NCBI GenBank assembly: GCA_029948255.1
Contig: JALIZF010001907.1
Coordinates: 371,001 to 435,000 of the forward strand
Source: Telmatactis stephensoni
Taxonomy: Eukaryota > Cnidaria > Anthozoa > Actiniaria > Isophelliidae
Direction: 5' to 3'
DNA: 64,000 nucleotides
Positions 11,401-24,258 of the stretch are shown here, in pieces (position 1 is the stretch's first letter; each line of letters starts with the position of its first letter). Made by a program: the position numbers and the translations under genes. Under the pieces are notes generated by a model that saw only the letters and a list, made by a program, of their open reading frames with translations, had not been told where the DNA came from and made no database searches.

Positions 11401-14400
11401 AATTATTGAGGCTTTGAAATAGATCAATGAAGACTTGTGAACGCTGTTTGTAGAATGATCCATATGTTTTTGTGAACATTGAGTTAAGATCCTTTTCAGA
11501 ATTCTTGATGAGATCCCGGAAGAACACTGAAAGTTAGAGATAAAAAAGCATACAGTTAGTAAAATATTGTTTACTTCAGGAAACTCCAAGATCATGCAAA
11601 CCAAAATCTAGTTCCCCACTGATTTGAACCATGTGTTAACTGTATTTTTACCCTCAATTACTGAAACTCCTGACAACTCATACCATTTTTTATTTCCTCC
11701 CAATCATTCAAACTGCTGTGCTTCAATTAACGTTTTTTGTTATTTTCTTTATATTATCAAAAGACAATAAGTATACTGTTAAAACAGAATCAAAATAAGG
11801 TTAAGAAGGTTAACAAAGTTAATTAGCATGTTCAACCAAGCAATCAAAGCAAGCAGACAAATCCTTTTTTGCAATATAATAATGTATTTGGCCTCAGGCA
11901 ATTATTCTCTGTTTTGTACCGCACATCCTTCATATCCATCATCAGAGCTCTAATATTGTTTTTATTTTTCAATTTCAGTTCATAAAAACTCAATAAAATA
12001 ACCTACTAATTTGAATGTGCTAATTTTGTCAAGTTAGTAAGAAAACTGTATTGATGTGTGCGATGACTACCTAATACTTTAGTCAGCTTACATTATGCAC
12101 AATAAAAGCAAATAATATTTCTATGAAACTTTGACATAATGAAACAGAACTTGATAAGATTTGACGACAACCAATGTTCTATTTCACAAACAAGTGTTTA
12201 TAATCCAATAAAAATCTATTAAAACTTATCACTTGTTTCCAATAATGTAATCTAACTTTCAGATACATATCCAAGAAGTCTTTATGCCTGGAACTATATA
12301 AATTACACAATGTAACACCACAGAAGATCTTATGAAAAATACCATATCTGGACCTACAAAAACAGGGCTTTTGACAGCTGACTTAATATTAAGTCAGAGA
12401 TGAATTTTGTGGTGATCAAATCAAGCTCAACAAAACCATCATAAACTTTGTGCTATTTGAGTCTCTATTATTGCATCTCAGTAAACATAATTGTTGTGTA
12501 ACAAAAAGAAAGAGAAAGCAAAATGGTTTCAAAAGGAAAAGGAAAAGAAAAAGGAAATAAAATATATAACTAAAAAAACAGTAATATGAAACCTTCCTTA
12601 AAGTGAAAAACATTTTTTTCAATCTGATCTTACACTCCTAAAATACTTAGAAATGGTTAGACGTTTAGCTTGATCTATAATTCACATGCAATTACAGTAA
12701 AGTATTCTAGTATCAAGCAGTTTTACCCATTTAAATTAAGCCCGGAGCACAGGTATTAAAATATGGAACATAAAAATTAGTAAAATAAGTGAATATTCAA
12801 AGTATATACACAAGAGTTTTAGATAAAACATAGAGATTTTTTCACGGGCACCGGGTTTTAGATAAAGCAGAAATATTTTTTCACGGTCCTTCAAAAGAGA
12901 AGTATCTTTCAAGTTCTCTTGGTTTGCATTATTCTAGGATTAGAAGGTGAAACTCGTGCCAAAATTCTAAACAGAGCAAGATCACGGCCGCCACTATAAA
13001 CTCCGCTAAATGCATTAATATAAGACTTTACCCTTGCTATTTGCCAAGTTAAATATTAGCCAAGGATTTACGAGTTATTCTTAATTGAAAAAGAATGATG
13101 AAACCGTTAATCTTTTCCGATGTAGTCCAGTCAGGAATTTTGTGGTTCGAAGACATGATACATCGAATAGCCGCATCGTGCGCGGAACGGATAGCACTTC
13201 ATGACGTTCGAAGATTCGATCGTAGAAACGAAGCTTCGATCATACAGCGCCATACAGATGCACACCGTCAACATAAAATCGACAAATTCAAAAACAACTG
13301 TGAGTCCATAGAAACAAATAAGCGATGACAAAGGAGTATGGCGCCGGTAAAACATCTAATATATAAAAAAACACATGCCTTGAGGACAACCCCATGCAGA
13401 GCCAACGTATTGACAAACTATTATTCAAGGTTATAAGAAAAGTAAAGTTCCCAAACCTCTCCACAGAAAACTACATTACTATATACATCATAATTAAAAT
13501 GTTTTGAAACAGAGATTTGAAAAGATCGTAGGGTTCCTCTTCTTGCCGTGCGCTTATCACAATAAACAACATGGAAGAAAAAAAAGAAGCAGATTTTTTG
13601 AAATTGAGCTTGTAAATCAATCAATTTTGGAGCTGAAATTCATCACCGATTGAAATTTACGTTTTTGTGGTGTACGGGGCTTTGTTAGTACTTGTAATTC
13701 GAGCCCCGTTGCGGTACACTAAGGTCGTAATAACAGTTTTATCGTATACCGTTTGACTAGTCCTAAGCGACAACAGCGAAGACATTTTCAACACTTTATG
13801 GACTCAACCAAACGTTTATTTGCCATTTTTACGGGATGATCTGTGCTAAACGCAAAATGTGTGTATATATGCCATGCGTCTTTCTAACACCAAGAGAGCG
13901 ACATGCCCAAGCTAGATAGCCGCGGATAGGATTACAATTTGACAACCATTCGCTGTTTTACTAGATTTGCTAGCCGCATCATGTTCAAAGAATGCAAGGA
14001 TTAATAAATTGTCAAAACGGAGGCCATTTTCACAGTATCCTTGAGTTTAAATGAGCTGGGTGCCAAAACATCCAGGATAAATTGTTCGCTGAATTTTCGC
14101 GCAATTCTCTGATCGAATTTGAGCGAATGGATGTACAAATGCTGTTTACATTTGACGAATTTGAGTTCAAGTTCATTTTCCGTAAGTCATGGACGATTTT
14201 ATCATCACGAACGTCGAATCGTGGCCTTTTTCAGCTATGGAATAAAAAATTAGAGGCAAACAAGATGGAATAAGCACGTGCCGATGTCGATTTCATTCAA
14301 CTTTCAAAACAAAGAACAAAAACATACATAAAATCTTCGCTTCGTTACCCTCGCTGTTTATAAAACATTTGCTCGATCAAGTTAAAACCACAACCTTAAA

Positions 14401-14867
14401 CCCACAATGAAATCGGCTTACCATCAAAGGACTTTGAACTGCTAGCGAAAACATTCTTCAAACCATTCGTCTTCGCCGTCAAAGCGTTCACAAATTCTGA
14501 TCTTGCGAGCGAAGAAAAGCTGTCCTCCATTCGCTTCGTACAACAACCACTTGACAAAGCAGAACACACTTTAAGGCTTGAATCTAGAAGAAAGGTAAAT
14601 AATATCGACGCATTTAGGAGTTTAGGAAAGTAAAAGAGAGTAAATCCAGTTAGCCGTCAAAATAGAAAATCCCGCGACTACACAGAAAACCACCACAGCG
14701 TGATCTGCCCTCCACTCACCAGAAACAGCCTTGGAAGGTACATCACTTTGAAGCAAGCCCTTTGCACGATACTGGGTCATCACTGATGTACACGTCGGTG
14801 GCAATCCACCTACAGCTCCCACAGTATACACCAAATAAGAACTAAGTAACAAGAAGAGCGAGGCCAT
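8481..14867 (-). CDS. Glypican, complete, six exons
   Basis: This is a cell-surface heparan sulfate proteoglycan core protein. The exons in coding order are 14720-14867, 14422-14583, 10838-11526, 9683-9843, 9299-9427 and 8481-8913. All junctions are GT-AG and phases agree, giving 573 residues, the usual glypican length. The start is the ATG at 14865-14867, opening a hydrophobic signal peptide of about 20 residues. Exon 3 carries most of the alpha-helical cysteine-rich core and the family-like pattern PCEYFCTDSYKVCLADLKE. Exon 4 has basic KAKTKRSSDG, a possible proprotein-convertase region. The last exon has five or more Ser-Gly pairs in an acidic setting (SSGDESGSGSGSGESGSG) for glycosaminoglycan chains, then a hydrophobic C-terminus fitting a GPI signal. 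It is convergent with the glypican at 138-2198 and clearly diverged from it. The subfamily (GPC1/2/4/6 or GPC3/5 type) is undecided. Confidence 0.9.
10100..10770. repeat. Minisatellite, about 78-bp unit, 8-9 copies
   Basis: The core CACTGCTAATGAGCAGTACA recurs at about 10181, 10261, 10339, 10417, 10495, 10573, 10648 and 10716. Spacings are 80, 78, 78, 78, 78, 75 and 68. It lies in intron 3 of the complete glypican, just downstream (in gene sense) of its largest exon. Confidence 0.9.
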
Positions 14868-17800
14868 CTTGGATACGGGGACAAAGCAAATCTACAGTGT
14901 GAATGACAATGACCGCACGCTCGTCGCTTCAATGTTGGCCCAACTTCGGTGGCACGTCAAATCTTGAACGAAAAAAGATCACTCAGTCCGCTGTTCACTG
15001 CAATAGCAAAATAATGTGTGAGCAATTTTTAACAGTAGGGAGGCGAAATACAACGTCCCCTCGCTCCGGAATGCAACACATAGAGTCGTTAATTAGCTTT
15101 CTTGTCTTAGATGACAGCTCCATACAATCGAGTTTAGCATTACGTAGTGAGGGGCGGGGGGACAACCCAAACCGCCAGCCAATCAAAACATCAGAAAAGG
15201 AATGCCATAAATCCCAACACTACTCCGAAATCTCCCAGATCGTTCGTAAATTGACTGTGTTTACATGGATAACACAGACTTCTGACAATCTAAATATCAG
15301 TCTAACCATTCACGGCCTGACCTCTTGTTCAGCTACTATACGCATTTTAACCTCTCATTTGCTTTACTGAAATCTTTTCTGACGTCTACAAACAATGCAA
15401 TTTTTTTCGTTAATCGCTTTTGGTAATCATCCCAAGACAGGTCACAAAAGCGGCCGTCAATATTTTCTTCCAAAGAACCAATGACAAATCCCAAATTTCT
15501 ATTAAAGGATTTTCTATCTTCGCCACAAAAGATCTTAAGTAACTAAAAGGTGTTAAAATAGTAAATTTATTCATAAATCCGACGATTGGAGTATTTCTTA
15601 AAAGTGTGAATTGTATGAGGTGAAAATAATGTCTGGAGGGAAAGATGCTTATTCGACATGGTTAACAAATGTGAAAACAGCAGAGAAAGAAATCTCTCAA
15701 GAGCTGGGCTGTTGCTATGTAAACACCGATTTATGTTAGACAAAAGATAATTCATGTTTATGGCATTTCCTGTCCAAAAAGACTATTCAAAAGCTATTTC
15801 TTTTTGCATTCATCTAAATTAGGGCTTGGCGCGGGCTTGTCTTTTGACAATAACCAACCTGCTGAAGTCAGAATCAAAGAAACCCGCCTTTACTTTTACC
15901 ACTTGCTCAATCAGCTAAATCTCGACCATGCTGACGCAACTGCGTTCCTAAGTAGTAATCGCTTAGCAGTGCTATAATTAACAGTCTTTTTGTTTGGAGC
16001 CTTACAGGACCACCCTAGTAAAATCCTTTGAAAGTTGCGTATATCCGCCAAGATTAACATAGCACCATACTATGAATAGTTTTCGCAGTTTTAGAATTGC
16101 AATCACTCGAAGGTACTTATCAAGAATTGTGCAGTGTCAGCTAACAGTGTGAAGTACGGGAATTTTGTTTGCTGTTTAAAAATGCTTAAACACACAGAAA
16201 ATAAAGCCATGAGCTTGGAGGTTTTGTTACCAGGAAAAAAGTTAACCGATTCAAAGTACCACTAGTCCAAATTAGGGTCACATCTCGCTTCATCCCGAAA
16301 ATCTATACAGTACAGTATGATCCAATTAGTTTTAATCAATTATTTACCAAGCTTAAGGCAAGTAAAAATTATACATAAACACTTCTTTTTATAGAAATAT
16401 CTCTTGTTAAAACCTCAATGAAATGTAATACAAGCTTAGGGTTGTTTTACCACAAGGGTGTAAAAAGACTCCACTAGTTTGAGACAGGTTGTTAAGATTT
16501 CAATATGTGGAAGGAGAGATTGGAAAAAAATGAAAAAAGAAGGAAAAAATAATAATAGTAAAAAAGCCGCTAGCGGGTGGGTATCAAAACAAAGTTGTAA
16601 ACGAACATTGAGCCGTAGAACAGCTCCATTTCTTATCAAACTCATCAATCTAAGTACAGTACAACATAATTACTTATCTTAATTCAAAAAGCCACGATGA
16701 AAAATCTATCACGCTGAGTCATTTCTATTGAAATATTCACACGTCTCATCTGAGCAAAAGAGACAAGTAATCAATAGTTAGTTTGCAATTAAAAAACCAC
16801 CATTCAAGATCCTAAATTAAACGATTTCATCTGAACGTATTCTCCAGCTTGTCCGTAAGATTTCAAAAACACTTGACAATGAACGCGTGGTTTGGTAAAG
16901 TATCTTCTTAGTCTAAAAAGAGCGGGAAGATTTTCACATGCGCGCCTATTTCAGTTCGACTATTTTCTCCGCCGGCCGCCGATGATTTCTTTCTTTATTA
17001 TCCACGTTTTCCACCTAGCATAATTGAACACAGTGAAAACGTCAAACTCCTTTCATCCAAGCTCGAATAATGTGTTTAATTAGAAAGCTTTCTTAATAAT
17101 TCATGATAAGCTTCAGAACATGTACAGAAGAAGTAAATGTCAAACGGAACAACGAAGATTACTATAATCTTGAAAATTGATTTTGGAAATCTTTTAATTT
17201 CCTTCTTCAAGCTTAAGGTTTGCAAAAAAAAAGAAAAAAATTCTATTGACGAGTACAAATCTCTTGATATCTAAAACAGCCCTTAATTGCACCAGACGAA
17301 GTCAGTTCCGCTTTTTGAGACTAAACAGAAAGGTGTAATACAAAAATCACACAACTACCGGCTATATTAGATTGAGATGAGGCAGATATGAATCGTTAAT
17401 ACTATGGATACAGCTGGGATACATAGGTTGGCAGAGAGTGGTGAAAAAAATGTGAAAACAAGCGTTTTGTACCCAAAGGAGCCATGGGAAATAGCAAAAC
17501 GTCTCGCAAGTAAACAAAATACAACAGCAACAGCAACAAAAACAACCAAAAAAGCACACCTGAACCAACCAATAGCAAAAACAACAATAACAACACTGAA
17601 CCAACCAAACAGACAAACAACAACAACAACAATAACCAAAGAAATAGACAAACTGAAGCAAACAACTGATAAACAGGCAAACAAACAAACAAAGAAACCG
17701 TGGTTACATGGTTACAGTTGAGTAAGTTTCTCTCAAGCGCCTCATTTTACGGCGCCCTATGCGAGCCGGCTGTATCGCGCTTACTCAGTAATATCTTAAT

Positions 17801-18403
17801 CTATCTGAATAAACTGTTGTTTTAGCAGCCATGCAACTGGCACGTTAAGGCCCGACCACAAGATGCAGCTGTTTCTACAACATTGCGTGACGTGCAACAC
17901 AGTTGTATCGTGTGTCCATTTTTCGGGGCCGTAGCAAGGCAAATTCCTTTGGGGAGGCCCAGGAGGGCGACAAAACCAAGGGGTGGATAATTAAGCTAAA
18001 TTTGCTTCCAAAAGTCTTTGTTGGAAACTTGAAGAGATTTTGAAGAATAAAGAATAAATAAAGATTGAGTTTTGTAAGCGTAATCGTTCTTTTCTGGTGT
18101 ACAACAAATTATTATATGGGGTAAGATCGGCAATTTCATTCTCGATGGAAGTGAAAATGACATGTTCGAACAACTTAAAAAGTATACTGTGAAGGAAAGC
18201 ATTAAAAATATTGGGAAGGGGGGCAGCCCCTTCCCTTGCTACGGCCCTGCTTCTTGTTGCAGGGTTGTGTCGGGCTGTGGTCGTGAGGTCGTGTCCTGGC
18301 AGGGCTGTGTCGTGAGGGCCGTTGCCATTAGAATCAGTTGTGATTTTTACTGACATGCACGGATGGACCAAACGATTTTTTTCTAACGTGTCTAATTACA
18401 CTT

Positions 18404-18852
18404 TGGGTGGCATGGTTAGTGCATCAAGCGGTTAGTGCGCCGGCCTTTCACCGCTGTGGTCCAGGTTCGAGTCCCAGCTCGAGCGGATCATAAACTTAGT
18501 TTGTTTAATGTGTTGTTCTCTGCCATGCCACAAGGGTTTTTCTCCGGTTTTTCCTCCCTCAGAAAATTCAACGTGTGAGTTGAGCGTTTTATGAGAAATA
18601 TTTAATGTGTAGAGGTAGTGAGTGTGAGAGTATAGTGTCCCCTAGCCTGCGTAGCTGGCGGGTTAGGGGTTGAAGAGGGGAACGTGGAAGAGAGACTAAG
18701 AGAAACCACGGTCTCTTTTCCCCTTTCCCCTTCCCCCTCCCTTCCCCTTCCCCCTCCCCTAAACCGCCAGCCACGCAGGCAAAGCGTCCCCCAATTAGTT
18801 CGCAAACACTAGAAGATATGGACACTTAAATAAACAGTTATTATTATTACTT
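18404..18852 (+). mobile_element. tRNA-derived SINE with internal fold-back insertion
   Basis: The head has an A-box-like TGGTTAGTGC (18413) and a B box GGTTCGAGTCC (18464-18474). The body is unrelated to a tRNA and the 3' end is an ATT-repeat tail (18840-18851). Within it, 18642-18780 is a fold-back starting AGCCTGCGTAGCTGGCGG and ending CCGCCAGCCACGCAGGC with a purine/pyrimidine middle, probably a later insertion. The same 18-mer or variants occur at 34707 and 38631. Confidence 0.6.
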
Positions 18853-18939
18853 TAGCCCTGGCGGTTGTATGACTTGCGAGCTTGTTTATGTTTGTTTTCC
18901 GTTGCGAATGTAACAGAATGAGATGCAACCATTCACTAA

Positions 18940-19053
18940 AGCCTAGTTTCCACTAGCGACGCATGCCAAGCACAAGTGATATTCCCGTGCTTGTCTTTAT
19001 GTTATGTCAATGAAAACGGGGTATTCGCTTGCGTCGCTAGTGAAAACTAGGCT
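18940..19053. mobile_element. Palindromic MITE flanked by TAA
   Basis: AGCCTAGTTTCCACTAGCGA is mirrored by TCGCTAGTGAAAACTAGGCT, with TAA on both sides. A one-ended relative (AGGCCTGGTTCCCACTTGCG) is present near 61549 inside a UGGT intron. Confidence 0.65.
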
Positions 19054-21007
19054 TAAGAAGATGAGCGACGTAAGCAGAAGCGGTACCGACATACGTAGAC
19101 ACAGTATTACATTTCGCCGGTTCAACCCGCCGGCAGAATACTCGGCCACTTTTTTGAATAACAAAAGAACCTTTTGTGTTCCTGCGTCGTTTTCCGAAAG
19201 AGTGCCGCTTTAGAATATCTATGCGGGCCGGGTATTCTGAAGTTACTCTCTACTTTTAAGCCGTTGCCGAAAAGATGCATAGATTTTGCTGGTCATTCGG
19301 CTTCATCTTCATCAACCGCTGACCGCAGCCTACGAGGTGGAGCTGGTCGAATACGATGGTTGGTTATTTCATTGAGAAGGCTCAGTTAGAAAGAGAGGCT
19401 CTGAGAATGGGATTGAATAAGAGCGAAAACGGCAATCTCGTACCCAGAGCCAGTGCGGTCCTAAAACGGAAAAAAACTGAGCATGCGCACTTCGCACTAC
19501 AGCTCTCTAGCCCTGAGCGCGGCCTGTTTTGCAATCACACAAATGTAAAGACCAACCATTTGTTCTCATTACCAGCGTGAACAATTAAAAGTAACTTAGT
19601 TATTATAAGATCTCTTTGACCAAGTTTTGACCTCGGGAAACTTTTGGGAGAAGACATCAGTATCAACAACAAATGGTTTCCGCTGTTGCTATCGCTTGAT
19701 CAAACCGCACTTTAATTCAACCCAAAAATCCGTTTGTAATACGGACGTTTAGAGAGTATACGTCTGTTGTCTGAAAATGGCTGTAAGCTGCTTAGTCGCG
19801 GTTCGTTAGAAGGGTAGTTTAGATCTAAAACCGAGCGACAAGATTTGGTGATAATCTCGTGATCTATTGGTCTAATTTTATCACCGATAATTATCCGATA
19901 AAGATGCTCAAGCAAGAGACATTGCTGCTATTTCTAACACAACTTGCTTATAGAATAACTTGATAATCACGATAGTAAAATCATGAAAATGGAACACAAC
20001 ACAATCTGTTACCATGAATGGTAAATATAGAAGTTATAAGCCATCTTGGATAGAAGACTGCCGCACATTCCTTTGGTTGTTTAGGGTTATATAAAGCGTA
20101 TCTCTGTCTATTCAAAAAAGCAATTAGAATGCAGATACTCCTTAAGAATGCTAGAACCCTACCTGAGCACAGACAGCTGCCGATGCCTTCACGTTCTTTA
20201 TCAATGATAAGTTAACCCAACGCGATTCGTGGAACTGAAAAAATGCCGAGAACTTCACGTCACTACCTAAAACGAGAAACGAATGTTTGCAAAGCCGTAC
20301 GCCTGTCAGCACTTAAAGTATACTCGAGTAAATTTAGAATTTCTAGATCTCAACCTTGTGGTCGGAGCGGACTGATAAGTGGACTCACACTCACTGTTTC
20401 TCACTGGTCGTGATTCGGCTGTCGATCCCCGAAGAATTTGCGTTCGCGGTTGTCTTCTTTGATACTTCCTTTTCAAAATAACGTCATCTGTATCATATTC
20501 TTGGTGATAATCCCTTTACAGAATCTGGCTGCCTAAACACGTATCGGTCAATACGTGCAAAGTCGGTAACAGCCGTAATCGAAGTTTTGGTTGACCTCTT
20601 TAACTCTAACCATTAATCAAAAAGTTTACGAATCTGATGCTAATTACTCGAAAAACTCCCCGCTCAAACTGCATTCATTTATGTATCAGCAGATGACTTT
20701 CAGCGCTGTTCAAGACATCCAAGCTGTTGAAATGTCAGAAAGTGCACTTCTTTCGCTCTGAGTGGAGTTGGCTGGTTACCCAATGTCTGGCAGCAAGTCA
20801 CTGTAGCCGGCAGGACTGCGGAAATGAATAAAGAAACAAACGAAAATACAAATGAAAATACAAACAAACAAACATTATCATAATGATCATGGACGACAAC
20901 GTTTTGATTTGTGCGTGCGTCATATTGTCGGTTTCACCTTTCGATTCACTGGTTATTCTCCCATTTCCGTGACTCCATCCACTAAACTACTAATTTCCCC
21001 TTCCTTT

Positions 21008-21180
21008 GTAATTAGTCAATGCGTAAAATGACGCAGAGGGGGAAATAACCAGGAAATAAAGGAAAATTCCCTGTAACTAGCAGTTTCTAACAGAAAGTGA
21101 AAGGCTGCGTAATTAGTCAATGCGTAAAATGACGCAGAGGGGAAATACCCGGAAAATAAAGGAAAATTCCCTGTAATTAG
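21008..21180. repeat. Local tandem duplication, period 101 bp
   Basis: GTAATTAGTCAATGCGTAAA and the following ATGACGCAGAGGGG to CCCTGTAA tract occur at 21008 and again at 21109 with few differences. Confidence 0.8.
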
Positions 21181-22087
21181 AGATTTCCTTTGTTGTAGCT
21201 ACACATCAACTTCATAGTAGTCACTCGGAAATACAGCACCGGTATATACTAGCGCCTCCCAGAAGTCGGTGGCGGAAGAAGGGATTCCCATTCCTACCTA
21301 GTTTGCTGTCGTTTCATTGGATACGCAACGCTGCCCCACAAGTCGAATATGATACATGATATATTGAAACTGTTTCAGGGCTAGTTGTTGGCATGCAGTT
21401 GGTTAAACTCTTTCGTCTCCTAGACTATCACCATTTACCAAAACCCTTGAAAGGTCAGCCACCGCCGCATGTCTGGCCGCAATCCAGAAAGGATATTTCT
21501 ATTTCGCTACGGCTAGAAAATCGGTATTATGTAGTGTTTAAAGCAAAATCACGGCAACCTCAAAAACCGTGATGTATTTTCTAACAGGAAAGGGGCGGGT
21601 TTCATTATTTAATTCATGATCAGTTATAAGTTCTCAGTTGCTGCTCTGCCCACCTCCTACGCCAAGGACTTCTCTTTTACCCCCAGAGGGGGAGGGCTAT
21701 TTAACAAATTATTGGTAATTTGGGCTTAAAAACCTCACGGCCTGCATGGGCTTCAATACTTCAGATAATAATTATTTGTTCATTTCTAAAGCGCAAATAT
21801 CAATTTAAGTATTTTCAAAATCATCAGTACGTCATAGCATCTTGAGGGATGGCAGCGGTTGCTCAGTTACCGACTACTTTGATTCATGTAAATTAAGTCA
21901 TAACTTTGGACCCCGGGAAAGGGGGGGTCTCATATATTTTGTATATAAAAGTCCCCTCCCAGGGCGTGTTCTGGACCTGTTTTAAAAGCATTTCTTACTT
22001 CCGGTCTGTGACGTAAATAGGAGCCTGGAAACGCACGTACGATCAACCTCTAGCCCTACTCCTGTGAGGATAATCAGAAACAGTAGC

Positions 22088-22301
22088 CACAGGGGGCCCA
22101 CCTCTTCCTTTTGAGAAAATATCTAAAAAAACGCGAAAATAAAACGCGAAAATAAAGGAAAATAACGTAAAAAAATTGTTGTTCCGCTCGCTCCCAGCCT
22201 CTCTCGGACAACAATTTTTACGTTATTTTCCTTTATTTTCGCGTTTTATTTTCGCGTTTTTTTTAGATATTTTCTCAAAAGGAAGAGGTGGGCCCCCTGT
22301 G
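22088..22301. mobile_element. Near-perfect palindromic MITE, hAT-like
   Basis: The 214-bp element begins CACAGGGGGCCCACCTCTTC and ends with its mirror GAAGAGGTGGGCCCCCTGTG. The arms stay complementary for about 90 bp, leaving only a short loop near 22180-22200. CAGTAGC flanks both ends (22081-22087, 22302-22308). Arm identity and an intact duplication suggest recent insertion. Confidence 0.75.
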
Positions 22302-23144
22302 CAGTAGCCTGGTAGCTGAATACTATACCTTTCCTTCTTCCCTTCCCTCCCATCCCTTATGACACAAGCCAACATGGCTAGGCTCCGTAACTAAGATTGT
22401 TGAGTTCATGATCTTCCCTCCTCCCAGCTGTCATTTTAGAAGTCATTTCATCCCATTGCACGGGAGGTAGGACCCAGATAGTCGGATGGCTTTAATTCGT
22501 CAACTGAAATAATCTAAATCCGCTTTTTGAGTGCAAGACCTTAATTTCTTGAATAAACAAGAAACTTATGTCAAAAAGTTAAGCGGCTTATATTTAAGTA
22601 ATAATAGCAACATCCATTATTGCAAATTTGTCGTTCAGTATCAATTTCTTATTAATTGATTTCTAACGTAAAATATGGGCTTTGAATTAGGGGGAGGTTA
22701 AACTTGCGCCGGGACTAACCTCCTGACTTAGCTAAGAGGATCTGAGTTTCTTAAAATTTTGTTTTCCGTGAATAACTTTCGTTTTTTGAATTTCCTTTTT
22801 CTATTTATCAGGGCTCTTGTTTTTTATGCGACTCCGGATGTTTAGCTTATAATGAATAAGCTGATAAGAAGAAATCCAAACCTTTTTATAAAACACTCCT
22901 TGGTACAAGAAATGCAAAGTATGTAAAGTTCGAGAGAGGGTTAGTGGGCATGTTTTTCTCAATTACGCAAAATTTGGAAACATCAAGTTCATGTAAGGAG
23001 TTTATGTGGTTTTCTTCGTTGAAACCTGAATTTTAAGCCAAGAAAAAATTAGAGAAGAGAAATAGAATCCATTAAAAACAGAAAAAAGAAAAAGAAGAAG
23101 AAGAAAGAAAAAAGAAAAAAGAAAAAAGAAAAAAGAAAAGTTGT

Positions 23145-23395
23145 TGGCACAGGCAGGACTCGAACCCGTTACCCAAAGAAATTAGTATGCTAATTGTATG
23201 TAAAACTCAAAAAATCGGACCATGCATCCAGACAAATCGCTGAATCATCGCATGTTACGTATAGGATGGAGATTTCGGCCCCTTCCGCGCTATCCGGTAG
23301 AACGCAGCGAGCTTCGCAGTCAAAGAGGGAGGAAACAGTCGGATCCTAGGCCATAGATGACTGAACCTTACCACTAGGCTAACTGGTCTACTGAG
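23145..23395 (-). repeat. tRNA-derived fragment, minus strand
   Basis: On the minus strand an A-box-like TAGCCTAGTGGTAAGG (from about 23383) is followed about 210 bp later by a B-box-like GGGTTCGAGTCCTGCC (about 23150-23167). The gap is too long for one tRNA, so this is probably an old SINE. A GAAAAAA-type tract precedes it at 23085-23140. Confidence 0.35.
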
Positions 23396-23462
23396 GGATT
23401 TGGAGGACAAAATAACCTAGTGTATTCTGTGAATTGGCTATCTATTGTTGTGCAAATTACGC

Positions 23463-23546
23463 GATCCCGTGGCGCAGTTGGAAAACCCTTGAACTGTAAA
23501 GCAAATGAGCAGATGTAAAAGCTGGGTTCGAAACCAGCTAGGGGTC
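23463..23546 (+). tRNA. tRNA-like sequence, possibly tRNA-Tyr derived (pseudogene or SINE head)
   Basis: The ends pair (GATCCC with GGGGTC). The A box TGGCGCAGTTGG and B box GGTTCGAAACC match the consensus closely, and the T-arm stem GCTGG/CCAGC is perfect. A run of nine T residues follows, a fitting Pol III terminator. The anticodon stem is weak; ACTGTAAA in the loop position would give GTA (Tyr). Length is 84 nt. Pseudogene or SINE status is more likely than a working tRNA. Confidence 0.35.
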
Positions 23547-24258
23547 GAAATTTTTTTTTCAGTTTTTTTTTCTGTCTTAAAATCAAAATTAGTTGTTAAT
23601 TATTAATTAAAAATTAAAAGAGAGAAACAGAAAAATATTATGAAAGAATAAAATCTGAATGGTGAACTAAGAAATCGTTAAAATAAATAGCTGAAGGTCG
23701 GGGTTTTGATAAAACCATAATTCACCAGTATTTACCAAAGATTCATTTAGCGAGAAATGCAACAATGTGACTGTAGTTTCTTAAGGGAAAGTACTAGTAG
23801 TCTAAGCTAAGCGGCTATTTTCTGTGGGAAGGGAGGGGGGTCCTTTCGAACCTCCGAACCACCCCAAGCGACATGCCTGGAACTAATCCTTCACCAATCG
23901 ATTCTCGCCAAATACAGTATATTCCGCCTATTTTCTGGTCAAATATGAAACCGCAATACAAGAAACGGGCAAGTTAGACAGCAAGTTGGAACAGTAACAA
24001 CTAGCGATGTAATTTCATAAAAATTGATGGTTAACTATTGGTTAGTAATATTTAATTGGCTTAATTTATCAGTCAAAGAGTAGAATTAACCGTTAACCGT
24101 CAAAACAACGAATTTCTTACGTATAAAAGGCAAAATTTTGACCGTTAACCGTCAAAACTATTACCCTCTTGAAGCGCGCAAGTGTTACCTTTGATTTCTT
24201 TGGGTTTCCTGTGGAAAATGCACTTGGCTGGGCTCCCTGTGTAGTTTGACTTTCCAAT

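Larger units (their letters stand above)
14868..24258. other. Gene-poor region between glypican and PARL
   Basis: I find no credible gene in about 9.4 kb. Open frames here, such as one at 17404-17721 rich in CAA/AAC triplets, are low-complexity or lack family features. The region holds a long tRNA-derived SINE (18404-18852), palindromic elements (18940-19053, 22088-22301), a local duplication (21008-21180) and tRNA-like sequences (23145-23546). The glypican promoter must lie just right of 14867 and the PARL promoter just left of 24259. No defined elements stand out in either. Confidence 0.6.

Noticed and set aside
14903..15370. 155-codon frame upstream of the complete glypican
   Set aside because: No domain, signal or splice structure, and it lies in the presumed promoter; chance frame.
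17404..17721. Frames on both strands over a CAA/AAC-rich stretch
   Set aside because: Low-complexity threonine/lysine or cysteine/leucine-rich products; no family features.
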